A stretch of 64,000 bases of DNA from Echinarachnius parma (GCA_037951105.1 JBAMJV010008044.1:31478-95477), one strand, 5' to 3'; counted from the stretch's first letter, positions 11,879-24,349 are shown. A program made the numbers and translations. Notes: generated from the sequence alone by a model not told the origin.

Positions 11879-11950
11879 GGTCTCCGCCAGGACTCGAACC
11901 CGGGTCTCCAGCTTGGAACGCTGACGCCTTAACCACTAGGCCACGGGGAC
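11879..11950 (-). tRNA. tRNA-Gly(TCC)-like gene, copy 2
   Basis: This copy has the same cloverleaf as 11312-11383. The anticodon stem is TCAGC/GCTGG, so a G-C pair of copy 1 has become A-T by changes on both sides. The T stem is CCGGG/CCTGG with one G-T wobble. The acceptor C-A mismatch is shared. Anticodon TCC is kept. The paired change may reflect selection on structure or an independent source copy. Confidence 0.65.
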
Positions 11951-12369
11951 CGTGTGATTGAAGACAGATCCAAATTCAGGTCATTGGCAAGCCAATCTCT
12001 CGGCCCTTTGTACTCAATTAATTCATGGGGAAGGAGTTACGAACAACGCAAGCCGCCTGTACTTCAGCTGGATCACAAAGGAGTGATTCAAGTATTAGTT
12101 AGAACATATATATAAACGAAAGGTGAACTAATACATACAGCTTTGGTTTCTTCCAATATTTAAATAATGCAAAGAATAATCATAAATGATTGAGAAGGAA
12201 GAATAATAGGCGTAGCTTAATAAGCATTGTTCCTCCCTTTAATCCTCCAAATGAAAAAAGGCACTGGTCGACCAATTGGTCTCCGCTCCTGGCGGAGACC
12301 AATAAAAACATCATAAGAATAAAAAAGTGAATGTGAATACAAAGAAATTAATTACTTCATAGTTATACA

Positions 12370-12647
12370 CTTATCAATTGTATGACGCACCTCATGACCC
12401 CCGGGAATGGTGCATCATTTGTCCTATGCGAGTCAGATTTCGGTATTCCATGACGCACCCCCGTGTCCAAATTTTGACGGACCATTCAACTACAATGACG
12501 CATGCACTATCTCTTGATTTTGACGAACCATGACTGGTAAACTGATGTGACGGACCAAGGGTTGCCTCAACGGTACCTGCGTCAAAAATGTTGTGGTATA
12601 TGACCCAACCATGACGCACCATTCCCGGGGGTCATACAATTGATAAG
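12370..12647. mobile_element. TGACGCAC-family MITE, 278 bp
   Basis: Outer inverted repeats CTTATCAATTGTATGAC and GTCATACAATTGATAAG are perfect over 17 bp. Inside each end lie atgacgcacc and the palindromic cccccgggaatgg or its inverse. TGACG-based direct repeats (tgacgcacc, tgacggacc, tgacgaacc) fill the interior. It is a short relative of 6941-7996. Confidence 0.75.
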
Positions 12648-13526
12648 ATATTATACAGCCTTCCTTTGTAATGATGAAGTAAATTATAAGTAGACCATTT
12701 ACAATACATTGTAGATGTGCTTGTCAGGGGCAAATCGGACAAGTAACATTTTAAATTGTCTAGTCTGGTTGCCCAACACAACAGGCAACTACAATTTAGC
12801 TACATATGAGAGATTGCATTGGGTTGCACTTGCATTCGGGCAAGTACAATTTGAAAATTCATGGTTTTACTTGACAAATGGGCAAGTAGAACAAAAGAGT
12901 TAGTATGGAGGCTTGAGTAGACATAATACAACTTAAAGACATCCATGTAAAGTGTCTAACTCCACGAAAATTACTTGGACTGGAGCTTCCTAAGTTCTCT
13001 TCTGCCGTGTTGTTTAGCTTATAGTAAGTGGTGTCTTCTGCCAAGTATCAATGCTTTTGGATAAACGTACAACTGTCGTAGTTGAACACGCCCAGCCGCG
13101 GCCGATGGCGCGCCACGCGATAACGAAATCTGGCCTGCGGAGTAGCCGAAACCTTCGGTAGCACGACGGCAATGACCCGTTGCGACGGGTCGTTGGGCTA
13201 AGCGCGCAAATTCTGTACCGTCTATATTATACACGTGTGCGGAATTTGTCAAACGGACAATTATTACTGCAACAAATCTACGGCAGGCCATCAGTATTCG
13301 GTGATAAAATATTAACTCAATATTTGTTTTTTTCACTAGGTAAAAAGTGGACGTTTTCTTTCAAACTTTCACAAATCTTCTAATTGTATTTTACAATGAT
13401 GATGATATTGATATAGGATTGAAGTCTCAAATTTCATTTTGTGCAATATATCTGACACTTTACACGGATCACTTTAAGCGGCTTAATTAGCGCCGTGTGA
13501 ATTACATTGATTGTAATAACTATGAT
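12648..13526. other. Unassigned
   Basis: No gene recognised. A GC-richer patch at 13080-13200 contains small palindromes (acccgttgcgacgggt). Confidence 0.4.
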
Positions 13527-13551
13527 CAGCTCTGTGCGTAGCACAGAGCTG
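13527..13551. repeat. Short perfect hairpin
   Basis: cagctctgtgcgtagcacag and onward forms an 11-bp stem with a 3-nt loop. A sequence-related hairpin lies at 14675-14701; the two flank the large palindrome at 13876-14382. Confidence 0.75.
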
Positions 13552-13579
13552 TGAATTACTGACGATCGAAATGGTGTAG

Positions 13580-13740
13580 CGTTTTTGCGATGAGGTGTTT
13601 TTATCACCTTTAATTATAATTTTTTTGTATTTGGTTAACCTTTTCTAGAGCACAAAAGTGCGTTTTATCTGCGCGCTACATATAAATTATATGAAAAGAA
13701 TAATAACTTACCTCAAATTGATGATTAATCCCAAACGGCT
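13580..13740. repeat. Older relative of one palindrome arm
   Basis: The order gcgatgaggtgttttatc, a T-rich tract, gcgctaca, then taacttacctcaaattgat matches the left arm at about 13947-14083 with many substitutions, so it is a diverged copy of the same sequence. Confidence 0.6.
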
Positions 13741-13875
13741 ACGCACAAATATTCGAAATTGTCCTGTCACCTCCAAAGTCATCGGCAATGCATGCTGGGA
13801 TATATAGGCGAGGTTTTATTCCGGTTCCGCGCGTAAGTGGCGATCGGTTGACTAATACATATAAGCCAGGCCACT

Positions 13876-14382
13876 GTACTCAATGTTAACCTAACCGCCT
13901 GGCATATACATCGCTCGAAATCTTGCAGGAACATGTTTGTAGATGGGCGATGAGGTGTTTTATCCTCTTTAAGCAGATTTTTTTTTAATTTTGTTTACTT
14001 GTACTGCACCCTAAAATACCTATGTACGACGGCGCTACACAAAATTGCTATAAAAAGAATGATAACTTACCTCAAATTGATTATTTATGTCGATCGTCCT
14101 TGTTAGAATCCGGCTTTTTTTTTCGATCCGTCGGCATCGCACAGCGGGATTCTAACAAGGACAATCGACATAAATAATCAATTTGAGGTAGGTTATCATT
14201 GTTTTTATAGCAATTTTGTGTAGCGCCGTCGTACATAGGTATTTTAGGGTGCAGTACAAGTAAACAAAATTTAAAAAAAATCTGCTTAAAGAGGATAAAA
14301 CACCTCATCGCCCATCTACAAACATGTTCCTGCAAGATTTCGAGCGATGTATATGCCAGGCGGTTAGGTTAACATTGAGTAC
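13876..14382. repeat. 507-bp palindrome (foldback element)
   Basis: Starts gtactcaatgttaacctaac and ends with its inverse. Arms of about 230 bp pair with very few differences around a loop of about 40 nt near 14110-14153. No target duplication or transposase seen. It would fold into a long RNA hairpin if transcribed. Confidence 0.85.
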
Positions 14383-14674
14383 ATCTTGGCTCGTACGCCA
14401 AAGTTTGACCTGCGACCTCACGCATGCGCACTGTGGACACAAATTCGGATACCATTTTGGAATTTTTGCTTCTTACCACAATCTGGACGATAAAAACCTA
14501 ATTTTGTGAATTTATACACCGAATGGAGCCTCATGTATCAAGACAGTGGACCATTGATGTCCATGGATAACATCCGTCGTAAGTATAAAACCAGATATAA
14601 ATTGTATAGTATCTTATATACTATTTTTACCAATAATTGTTACGACCGATACACCTAACAGTCACTTCAATATG

Positions 14675-14701
14675 CCAGACTCTGTCTACGACAGAGTCTG
14701 G
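14675..14701. repeat. Short perfect hairpin
   Basis: ccagactctgtc, tac, gacagagtctgg: a 12-bp stem with a 3-nt loop. Compare 13527-13551. Confidence 0.8.
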
Positions 14702-15837
14702 TTAGGCTATGATTGTAATTGCTATTGACATTATGCGACCCGGCTACAGCACACATTCATTCACTCAAGAAAGTGTGCATGTGTATAATTATAATGTTAT
14801 TGCATACAAATATCGTTTATTAATTGGCATAAATTATGCCTGGTGCACCGATTTGAATTGAGGATGTTATGCCATGACCATGTCCCTAACTGAGAATACA
14901 CTATTACAAACACTAACCTTGCGCTTGGCTTTAGTTTTGCGACTCCATTCCAATTTTAATTCAGTTCCATGTCATGGTAGACAAACTTGAAATCAGGAAA
15001 CCAGGGCTGCCATATCTTTGCGTTGTGTACTGTATCAATTACGGGCCGAGCCTCGTAGTCCACCACTACCAACGACGCTTGTTAAGTACTATTTTGCATT
15101 GAGGGGTGCGCACACACGCCCAAACAGCGATCGATCTCTGTGTCGCACCCTTGCGTGCGCCCATGACGTGACGTGCAACTTTTCATTGTGATTGGAAATG
15201 ACGTCATCCCGCGAGCAGGGAGATCCCCTAAAGGCCCAGCTACAATCTTCTGGTGTACTTCAATGGGGAGGGGGTGGGGGAATATTGAATAATTGGGTGT
15301 CATTGTCCCCTACCAAATCCCTGGTCCTTCTGTCGGTATGGTTCTACCACATGATACTATGGCATACTTGTACTTGAATACCTACTTTGATCCATTTCAT
15401 GATTTCTCGAACGTCAAATAGTTGACTCCAAACCCTGAACCTAGCTTACCCTAATGTAGACTAGTGATTCTAATCCCTATATCCTCATTCCTCAATCCTA
15501 TTCCTAATCTTAATCTCTGAATTCTGATGTTGCTAGCAGACAGACAAACGTGGAAGTAGCCTAAACCAAATGTGTGCACACTCAGCATCCGGCCTATATC
15601 AATGTGTTTCTTGAGAATGATTTGTTTAAATTTGTCTTCATGTTGCTTTCTTTTGGACGGCAGGGGACGGGTATATAGGGAAGGGGGATGGGGTGGTTGT
15701 TGAGTATGGCCATTTTAAAAATCAGTCTCTCATCTGCAGACAATTTGATTTTTCGTGAAATATCAATACCAACGTGGATTGATTATGAATTTTCAGGGAT
15801 TGTTACTGCAATGATTCATCATCATCATTAACCATCA
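14702..15837. other. Unassigned
   Basis: No gene, RNA or repeat recognised. Confidence 0.4.
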
Positions 15838-15880
15838 TTTATTAGGCTTCATCATCTACATCACCATCACCATCACCATC

Positions 15881-15914
<34 letters not shown>

Positions 15915-16670
15915 TTCCCAGGACGAAATTCCTATTGAAATTCTAATGGGTTTCTAATTGGTACCCATGCATTGCTATTTCAATTGGTACAAATCGTTCA
16001 TTTTCCATATGCATGCTATATTTGATTACCGATTGATTTCGATTGGTAATTTACCAATTTATTTCAATTGGTAATTTACCAATTGATTTAAATTGGTATA
16101 TAATGGTCAATGGGAATTTCATCCTGGGTTATCACCATCACCACCGTCATCACGATACCATCATATCGTCGTCGGTATCATCATCATCAAGATCATCATT
16201 CATCATCATTATCACCATCACCACCACCACCACCACCCTCATCATCACCACCACTACCATCATATCATCAAGTGTCAATATCATCGTCAAGATCATCATA
16301 TCACCATCACCACCATCGTCAGCATCATCACCACCATGCACCACCGTCATAATCACCCATCATATCATCAAGTGTCGATATCATCAACATCATATCACCA
16401 TCATCCTCATCACCACCATCATCATCACCATCATCACCACCACTACCATCATATCATCAAGTGTCGATATCATCATCATCATCAACATCACATCACCATC
16501 ATCATCCTCATCACCACCGTCATCTTCACTATCATCACCACCACTACCATCATATCATCAAGTGTCAATATCATCATCATCATCATTCATCATTATCACC
16601 TGCCATCACCACCGTCATCAGGTACCATCATCACCAACACTACCATCATATCAAGTGTCGATGATGATAT
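15838..16670. repeat. CAT/CAC trinucleotide-rich region with a higher-order unit
   Basis: Simple repeats of cat/cac occupy 15838-15916 and about 16130-16670. Within the latter the phrase catcatatcatcaagtgtc recurs at about 16258, 16358, 16448, 16550 and 16644, spaced roughly 90-100 bp, so the region is a minisatellite built from microsatellite. The His/Ser-rich open frames across it are by-products. Confidence 0.9.
16033..16099. repeat. Short palindromic tandem repeat
   Basis: attggtaatttaccaat is a near-palindrome present twice in tandem with a third half copy, separated by ttatttc/tgattta spacers. Confidence 0.75.
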
Positions 16671-17025
16671 CATTAATGAATTATAATAATGACGATGTCG
16701 TTGGTGGCGATGATCAAATATTGAACCATGTTTTTTCCACACTTGTTTTTCTATGTGATATCAATGGTCAACATAATTCTTCAGACAAAGTGTGGTACGT
16801 GCAACATGAAGTTGATCTTACTCTCTAATCCATGTACAATAGCGCCATCTACCGCCCAGTATAGGGAGCACGTAACTGCAGTTTTGGTTGTTTTTGTGTG
16901 AGCGTCAATCAGACTATAAAAGAGTTTGAAGTGAGGGCGATGGACAAGGGTGCGTGTATGAATGGCGTAGCGTGGTTTGACCGATTGAGGGCACACCTTA
17001 TATTTAGGTGATACGTATATATATT

Positions 17026-17053
17026 AGGTGATACGTATATATACGTATCACCT
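17026..17053. repeat. 28-bp perfect palindrome
   Basis: aggtgatacgtata followed directly by its exact inverse complement. Shortened forms (ttaggtgatacgtatagcgt) sit at the equivalent place in the next two tandem units. Confidence 0.9.
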
Positions 17054-17982
17054 ATTGTTATTACTCAGCGGGGTGTTTCCACAATCGCACAATACTTCAC
17101 GATCATCTCTGGCTTTGTGTATATAATTCGTGTCATGTTACAAGGCTCGATCTCGATAAGATCTTGTTCATAACATATCAAATTATCATGCGACATCATT
17201 TGATAACGCTACCACGATCCGTCGTCATTTCCCGCGGTCATTCCGATTTCATTCGACATCATTTTGATAACGCTATCACGATCCGTCTTTATTTCCCGCG
17301 GTCATTACGATCTCGAAATATACCGCAATTGTGGAAACACAATTATTAGGTGATACGTATAGCGTATCACGTATTGTTATTACTCAGCGGGGTGTTTCCA
17401 CAATCGCACAATACTTCACGATCATCTCTGGCTTTGTGTATATAACTCGTGTCATGTTACAAGGCTCGATCTCGATAAGATCTTGTTCATAACATATCAA
17501 ATTATCATGCGACATCATTTGATAACGCTACCACGATCCGTCGTCATTTCCCGCGGTCATTCCGATTTCATTCGACATCATTTTGATAACGCTATCACGA
17601 TCCGTCTTTATTTCCCGCGGTCATTACGATCTTCAAATATACCGCAATTGTGGAAACACAATTATTAGGTGATACGTATAGCGTATCACGTATTGTTATT
17701 ACTCAGCGGGGTGTTTCCACAATCGCACAATACTTCACGATCATCTCTGGCTTTGTGTATATAACTCGTGTCATGTTACAAGGCTCGATCTCGATAAGAT
17801 CTTGTTCATAACATATCAAATTATCATGCGACATCATTTGATAACGCTACCACGATCCGTCGTCATTTCCCGCGGTCATTCCGATTTCATTCGACATCAT
17901 TTTGATAACGCTATCACGATCCGTCTTTATTTCCCGCGGTCATTACGATCTCAAAATATACCGCAATTGTGGAAACACAATT
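17026..17982. repeat. Three tandem copies of a 319-bp unit
   Basis: Units begin at 17026, 17348 and 17667. They are nearly identical, with single-base differences. Each consists of a palindromic spacer and a 268-bp body bounded by inverted repeats GTGTTTCCACAAT and ATTGTGGAAACAC (17073-17340, 17392-17659, 17711-17978). This looks like one MITE amplified in tandem with its flank. The third copy runs directly into the dispersed repeat at 17983. Confidence 0.85.
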
Positions 17983-20637
17983 CTTTTTATTCTTTTTCTT
18001 TGTACGTTTTTTGTGTCTCGTGTCTGTAAAATTTGGCTGGGGATATGATAATGAAACCTGGTGAACATAATAGACCTTGGTCCGACATTGTGCACCTGGG
18101 TAATGATTATGACGGTACTACTCTGTGACGTCATGGAGACGCCATTTTGTGAAATATTTCAACAGCCCATACCTTTCTTACGTAATGGTATATTTTCACC
18201 AAATTCTGTACATGGCAAGCTAAGTTCAAGGGCTATATAAAAATGTCGCACCCAAGGTCGTACGGACAACGACGGACGCGTACGCGCGCGTCAAAGGGTA
18301 AAAATCCTTGAAAAATTCTCAAATCAACCGGCGAACCAATTTTCCATACGTTTCAGGTCATTCCGAGCATTTCAAAATTTTGCGCGCGTGCGCGTTTGCG
18401 CGCGCGCTTTTTCACGCGTAGCGCGCACGGAACAAAAAAATGGCGTTTTTTTTTTTGGAAACTGTTCCTAATACTTTCTATGATAAATTAAAACAGTTTC
18501 CAGATCTCCTCGACCAAAAACGCTCGAACAGGAGGGCGTAAAACTTTAAAATCCGCGAGTGCTGCTATGCACAAAATATGTACAAAATATGCCCTTTTTT
18601 AATTGATAATAATTTTTAAAATCCACGGGCGATTTTGTTAAAAATATTTTTCCTTGCAGACGAATGAGTTGTAGATACAACGTCATGCATCCGTATCGCC
18701 AACCAAACCTCATTATGTAATCATATGACCATGAGAAGTTAACATTAGCAGTTTTCAACGATTTTATCATTTGCGATTATGTATATATCGTGTTTGGATT
18801 CCGATATCTCGGTCAATTCTGCTTGAATCTGTCCCAAGTTTTGATATCTTGTAGCTGGGACGATCCTGAACAATTACTATCTCTTTCCGACCGGAAATGT
18901 GCCGATGCGCGCGAGCTACACATGAAATCCGCGCGTGCTGCCATATGTAAAATATGTGAAAATGTGGTAAAAACATGCCCTGTTCAATTGATCATAAATT
19001 TGAAAATCCATGTTCAGTATTTTGGTTGTTGTGTATTCGTGACAGAGTATGAGTTGTAGATATGGTGCGATATTCAAAAATCGCCAATCGGACATCGTGA
19101 CGTCATCAATTTGCCATGAAAAGCGAAAATTAAATTTTGATTGATTTCATAAATTTTGTGTTATGTTTTGAAGGTGCAGTTGTGTGTCTATCTCCTTCGA
19201 TTCTGGTCGAATACGTCTACAATTTTGATATGCTGTAGCGGAGATCTGGAGGAAAAATAATGTGTTCCTATTATGTTGCTCAAATAATGGAAACATTTGT
19301 TTTCCCTCTATTGCAATGTAGCATACAAATAATTCAAGATATTCCCAGTAAGCCGTTATATATCTTTTGTTTCATAACTTATGGCGTTTTTAATTAGATG
19401 TTTGAAAACAGTAATTGATTCTCAATACAGCGCACATCAAATTTATGCATATAATGCGTTGCCAATTAATGAGACCAGAACACCCTCCCCAATGTTAGGG
19501 TCTTCACCCTCATACTACATCATACAATTTTATGAAACGCCCCTCCTTCCAGTAACGGTCAAAATAGTCTCTCACCCCTAGCATTTGTGCGTATTATCCC
19601 TATTAGAAATGAAATAATGCATGGGGAAGGAATTGTGATTCTCACTGTATGTTTAAACACCAACGTATAGCACAATATTCCTTTCTCCATTCATATCATG
19701 CTTGTGTGTTTCATACCATGGAGTAAACAATTTAAGAGAGGTGTGTGTTGACTAACATATCATGACGGAACATTCTGTGTTACACGACCGTGTTAATGAT
19801 GGTGATGATTATTGGATGATCTATTATGTTTCAGAATATCACAAAGGTGGGATCGAGTATGCTGTGCATTAAAGGTGATTATTCCTGATTCTATGTTACA
19901 CGTGTTAATGATGGTGGTGATAATTATTGGATTATCTATTATGCTTCAGAATATCACGAAGTGGGGATTAATACTTGTCTCGATAATACATTGTTTTGTT
20001 GTTTTAGACATGCATACTGACTAAATTAATGCTTTCGTGATGGAAAATGCTATATGAATTTTAGTTGTAATGAAAGTAATGAAATATACAGTTAATATAT
20101 TTGTAGAAAAATATTAGGAATATATCACCAATGTGAAAAGGTAGTTTCAGTAGAGCCAGTGTGACAAAAAGCAGACTTGTATCTGAAACCTTAACCCTTT
20201 CAATTTGGAAAGTGTATTATTTATGTGTTGTATTATAGTGTCCTACGGACGTGAATAAAGACACTTGTAAAAGATCATCTTGTAAGATGATACATGGTCA
20301 TAGATTAGCTCCAGTTTGGACTGGTAGAGTTCACGGGCGTATAGATCGGGGGAGGGGGTGGGATGGGTAATATACCCCCCTCCCTTTTTTGGGTGGGGGT
20401 GTGGGGGGGGGGGGGGGGGGAGGCAATGGCCTGTACAATAATTCCCTGCTATTTCTAACATTACATCTTTATAAAAAATACATAAGAATACTAATAATAA
20501 CCACGCTTCTAATTAGAGTGATGTTTTAAACACAAATTTCGAACGGGCTCCAAATGGGAGGGGGGTAATAACCATCCCATACCCTCCCTTAAATTTGTAT
20601 AGACCTGGTATAGACATATACATGTACATGTGAGAGT

Positions 20638-20683
<46 letters not shown>

Positions 20684-20690
20684 ATAGAGG
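17983..20690. repeat. Dispersed 2.7-kb repeat, copy 1
   Basis: Very similar to 21632-24349 (offset about 3646) and, over its first 1.2-1.6 kb, to 26912-28500. Landmarks are ctggggatatgataatgaaa near 18040, a gcgcgcgtgcgcg tract near 18380 and a (GT)n run at the right end (20640-20682). No intact coding frame with a recognisable domain; a conserved 89-codon frame begins with GTG and is not convincing. Copies 1 and 2 both stop in the (GT) run. Confidence 0.85.
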
Positions 20691-20841
20691 GGAAATGGTG
20701 AGAGGAGAGCTGTGCTTATTCCTCAAACCTGTTAATTCTCTATACTGGAGTGCTCAATTCCCATCCATTTTCACACTATTAAGATTCAATTTCATCCTAA
20801 AAAAAGAATGTGCCAATGCTAACTTCAATTTTGTCTATTGT

Positions 20842-21030
20842 TAAAGAGATAGTTGAGTTTTGGTAGAGAGGGCGCTACATATAATAATTTTTCTGAGATA
20901 ATAAAAAACTGAGTGTCAAATTTGAAAGAGCATAATATTTTAGTGACAGAATAAACTTTATTTGATCAAAATCGGTTCAGAAACGACTGAAATATCCATA
21001 AATATAACAATTTGTAATGAACCTGGGGCC
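20842..21030. repeat. Left-end fragment of a TTAA-type MITE
   Basis: Begins ttaaagagatagttgagttt and follows the left part of the element at 31643-32088 (gagggcgctacat, actgagtgtcaaatttg, ctttatttgatcaaaatcgg). The right part is missing. Confidence 0.7.
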
Positions 21031-21520
21031 CCAGGTTTGGATCATACAGTTAAAGGTCAAGGTCACAAGATTCATTATATATGTATATCCCAATATATAG
21101 CTCATAATTGTTATAGCTCAAGATCTGGTTAATGAATTACCATCAAAATAGAGTTTACAGTATTAATTCAATACATGTTAATTTTGGATTGATATAAAAA
21201 TTGCGTGATAGTGGAAACAAAAATACATCTAATTTTTTTAAATACTAAATCAACCATTTGTATAGACCTTTATAATTTCCAGCTACATGTAATAAGATGC
21301 TCAGGGCATGAAGGGTACATGCCTTGCAATCAATATGGAGTTCGAACCTAGATAAACTCTGCACATGTGTCCCACATAATATTGTGTACTTCAATAAGAC
21401 CCTTATTTAAGATAATTAATATGATCTTCACAATAACAAGACAAAACAACTGCTTTTTTGGACGCCATCTTGGATTGCAAATCCTTAGAGATAGACCTCT
21501 GAATAATTTTTCCTCATTAA
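21031..21520. other. Unassigned
   Basis: AT-rich, no recognised gene or repeat apart from a small ggggcccca palindrome just upstream. Confidence 0.35.
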
Positions 21521-21629
21521 GATTTCCTCCAAATAAAATTGGTTTAAACTTGTTGTGGAAAGGTTCAAAAGATAAATTTTCAAATGGGTACGGATCACCT
21601 AATTCGTCTATGACGAATTTCATGTCTAG
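21521..21629 (+). mobile_element. Helitron-like 3' terminus, copy 1
   Basis: The segment shared with 26801-26909 ends with the hairpin attcgtc-tat-gacgaat, then ttcatgt, then CTAG followed by T. A short hairpin about 10 nt before a CTRR terminus, with T after it, is the known Helitron 3' signature. A similar end occurs at 31262-31291. The 5' end and any Rep-helicase gene are not seen. Confidence 0.6.
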
Positions 21630-21631
21630 TT

Positions 21632-24283
21632 TTTATTCTTTTTCTTTGTACGTTTTTTGTGTCTCGTGTCTGTAAAATTTGGCTGGGGATATGATAATGA
21701 AACCTGGTGAACATAATAGACCTTGGTCCGACATTGTGCACCTGGGTAATGATTATGACGGTACTACTCTGTGACGTCATGGAGACGCCATTTTGTGAAA
21801 TATTTCAACAGCCCATACCTTTCTTACGTAATGGTATATTTTCACCAAATTCTGTACATGGCAAGCTAAGTTCAAGGGCTATATAAAAATGTCGCACCCA
21901 AGGTCGTACGGACAACGACGGACGCGTACGCGCGCGTCAAAGGGTAAAAATCCTTGAAAAATTCTCAAATCAACCGGCGAACCAATTTTCCATACGTTTC
22001 AGGTCATTCCGAGCATTTCAAAATTTTGCGCGCGTGCGCGTTTGCGCGCGCGCTTTTTCACGCGTAGCGCGCACGGAACAAAAAAATGGCGTTTTTTTTT
22101 GTGGAAACTGTTCCTAATACTTTCTATGATAAATTAAAACAGTTTCCAGATCTCCTCGACCAAAAACGCTCGAACAGGAGGGCGTAAAACTTTAAAATCC
22201 GCGAGTGCTGCTATGCACAAAATATGTACAAAATATGCCCTTTTTTAATTGATAATAATTTTTAAAATCCACGGGCGATTTTGTTAAAAATATTTTTCCT
22301 TGCAGACGAATGAGTTGTAGATACAACGTCATGCATCCTTATCGCCAACCAAACCTCATTATGTAATCATATGACCATGAGAAGTTAACATTAGCAGTTT
22401 TCAACGATTTTATCATTTGCGATTATGTATATATCGTGTTTGGATTCCGATATCTCGGTCAATTCTGCTTGAATCTGTCCCAAGTTTTGATATCTTGTAG
22501 CTGGGACGATCCTGAACAATTACTATCTCTTTCCGACCGGAAATGTGCCGATGCGCGCGTGCTACACATGAAATCCGCGCGTGCTGCCATATGTAAAATA
22601 TGTGAAAATGTGGTAAAAACATGCCCTGTTCAATTGATCATAAATTTGAAAATCCATGTTCAGTATTTTGGTTGTTGTGTATTCGTGACAGAGTATGAGT
22701 TGTAGATATGGTGCGATATTCAAAAATCGCCAATCGGACATCGTGACGTCATCAATTTGCCATGAAAAGCGAAAATTTAATTTTGATTGATTTCATAAAT
22801 TTTGTGTTATGTTTGGAAGGTGCAGTTGTGTGTCTATCTCCTTCGATCCCGGTCGAATACGTCTACAATTGTGATATGCTGTAGCGGAGATCTGGAGGAA
22901 AAATAATGTGTTCCTATTATGTTGCTCAAATAATGGCAACATTTGTTTTCCCTCTATTGCAATGTAGCATACAAATAATTCAAGATATTCCCAGTAAGCC
23001 GTTATATATCTTTTGTTTCATAACTTATGGCGTTTTTAATTAGATGTTTGAAAACAGTAATTGATTCTCAATACAGCGCACATCAAATTTATGCATATAA
23101 TGCGTTGCCAATTAACGAGACCAGAACACCCTCCCCAATGTTAGGGTCTTCGCCCTCATACTACATCATACAATTTTATGAAACGCCCCTCCTTCCAGTA
23201 ACGGTCAAAATAGTCTCTCACCCCTAGCATTTGTGCGTATTATCCCTATTAGAAATGAAATAATGCATGGGGAAGGAATTGTGATTCTCACTGTATGTTT
23301 AAACACCAACGTATAGCACAATATTCATTTCTTCATTCATATCATGCATGTGTGTTTCATACCATGGAGTAAACAATTTAAGAGAGGTGTGTGTTGACTA
23401 ACATATCATGACGGAACATTCTGTGTTACACGACCGTGTTAATGATGGTGGTGATGATTATTGGATGATCTATTATGTTTCAGAATATCACAAAGGTGGG
23501 ATCGAGTATGCTGTGCATTAAAGGTGATTATTCCTGATTCTATGTTACACGTGTTAATGATGGTGGTGATAATTATTGGATTATCTATTATGCTTCAGAA
23601 TATCACGAAGTGGGGATTAATACTTGTCTCGATAATAGATTGTTTTGTTGTTTTAGACATGCATACTGACTAAATTAATGCTTTCGTGATGGAAAATGCT
23701 ATATGAATTTTAGTTGTAATGAAAGTAATGAAATATACAGTTAATATATTTGTAGAAAAATATTAGGAATATATCACCAATGTGAAAAGGTAGTTTCAGT
23801 AGAGCCAGTGTGACAAAAAGCAGACTTGTATCTGAAACCTTAACCCTTTCAATTTGGAAAGTGTATTATTTATGTGTTGTATTATAGTGTCCTACGGACG
23901 TGAATAAAGACACTTGTAAAAGATCATCTTGTAAGATGATACATGGTCATAGATTAGCTCCAGTTTGGACTGGTAGAGTTCACGGGCGTATAGATCGGGG
24001 GAGGGGGTGGGATGGGTAATATACCCCCTCCCTTTTTTGGGTGGGGGTGTGGGGGGGGGGGGGGGGGAGGCAATGGCCTGTACAATAATTCCCCGCTATT
24101 TTTAACATTACATCTTTATAAAAATACATAAGAATACTAATAATAACCACGCTTCTAATTAGAGTGATGTTTTAAACACAAATTTCGAACGGGCTCCAAA
24201 TGGGAGGAGGGTAATAACCATCCCATACCCTCCCTTAAATTTGTATAGACCTGGTATAGACATATACATGTACATGTGAGAGT

Positions 24284-24349
<66 letters not shown>
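21632..24349. repeat. Dispersed 2.7-kb repeat, copy 2
   Basis: Nearly identical to 17983-20690, differing by scattered substitutions and by homopolymer and (GT) run length. Here the left boundary is the Helitron-like end at 21629 where copy 1 has the 319-bp tandem array. Confidence 0.85.

Larger units (their letters stand above)
11170..12290. repeat. Tandemly duplicated unit of about 560 bp containing a tRNA-like sequence
   Basis: Two successive units (about 11170-11727 and 11728-12290) share the order: (AT) run, a body beginning gcaaggaataatcataaatg, a minus-strand tRNA-like segment, a flank with cattggcaagccaatctc, then a second partial copy of the body that stops within the tRNA 3' part. 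The copies differ by scattered substitutions. The second unit ends in a small palindrome, ttggtctccgctcctggcgg and onward, near 12278-12302. A tRNA-derived SINE arrangement is possible. Confidence 0.8.

Noticed and set aside
16043-16828. His/Ser/Ile-rich open frames over the CAT/CAC region
   Set aside because: Several overlapping frames on both strands are equally long; this is simple-sequence DNA.
18790-19059. 89-codon frame present in three copies of the 2.7-kb repeat
   Set aside because: No ATG at its start, no recognisable domain, and conservation is explained by recent duplication of the whole repeat.
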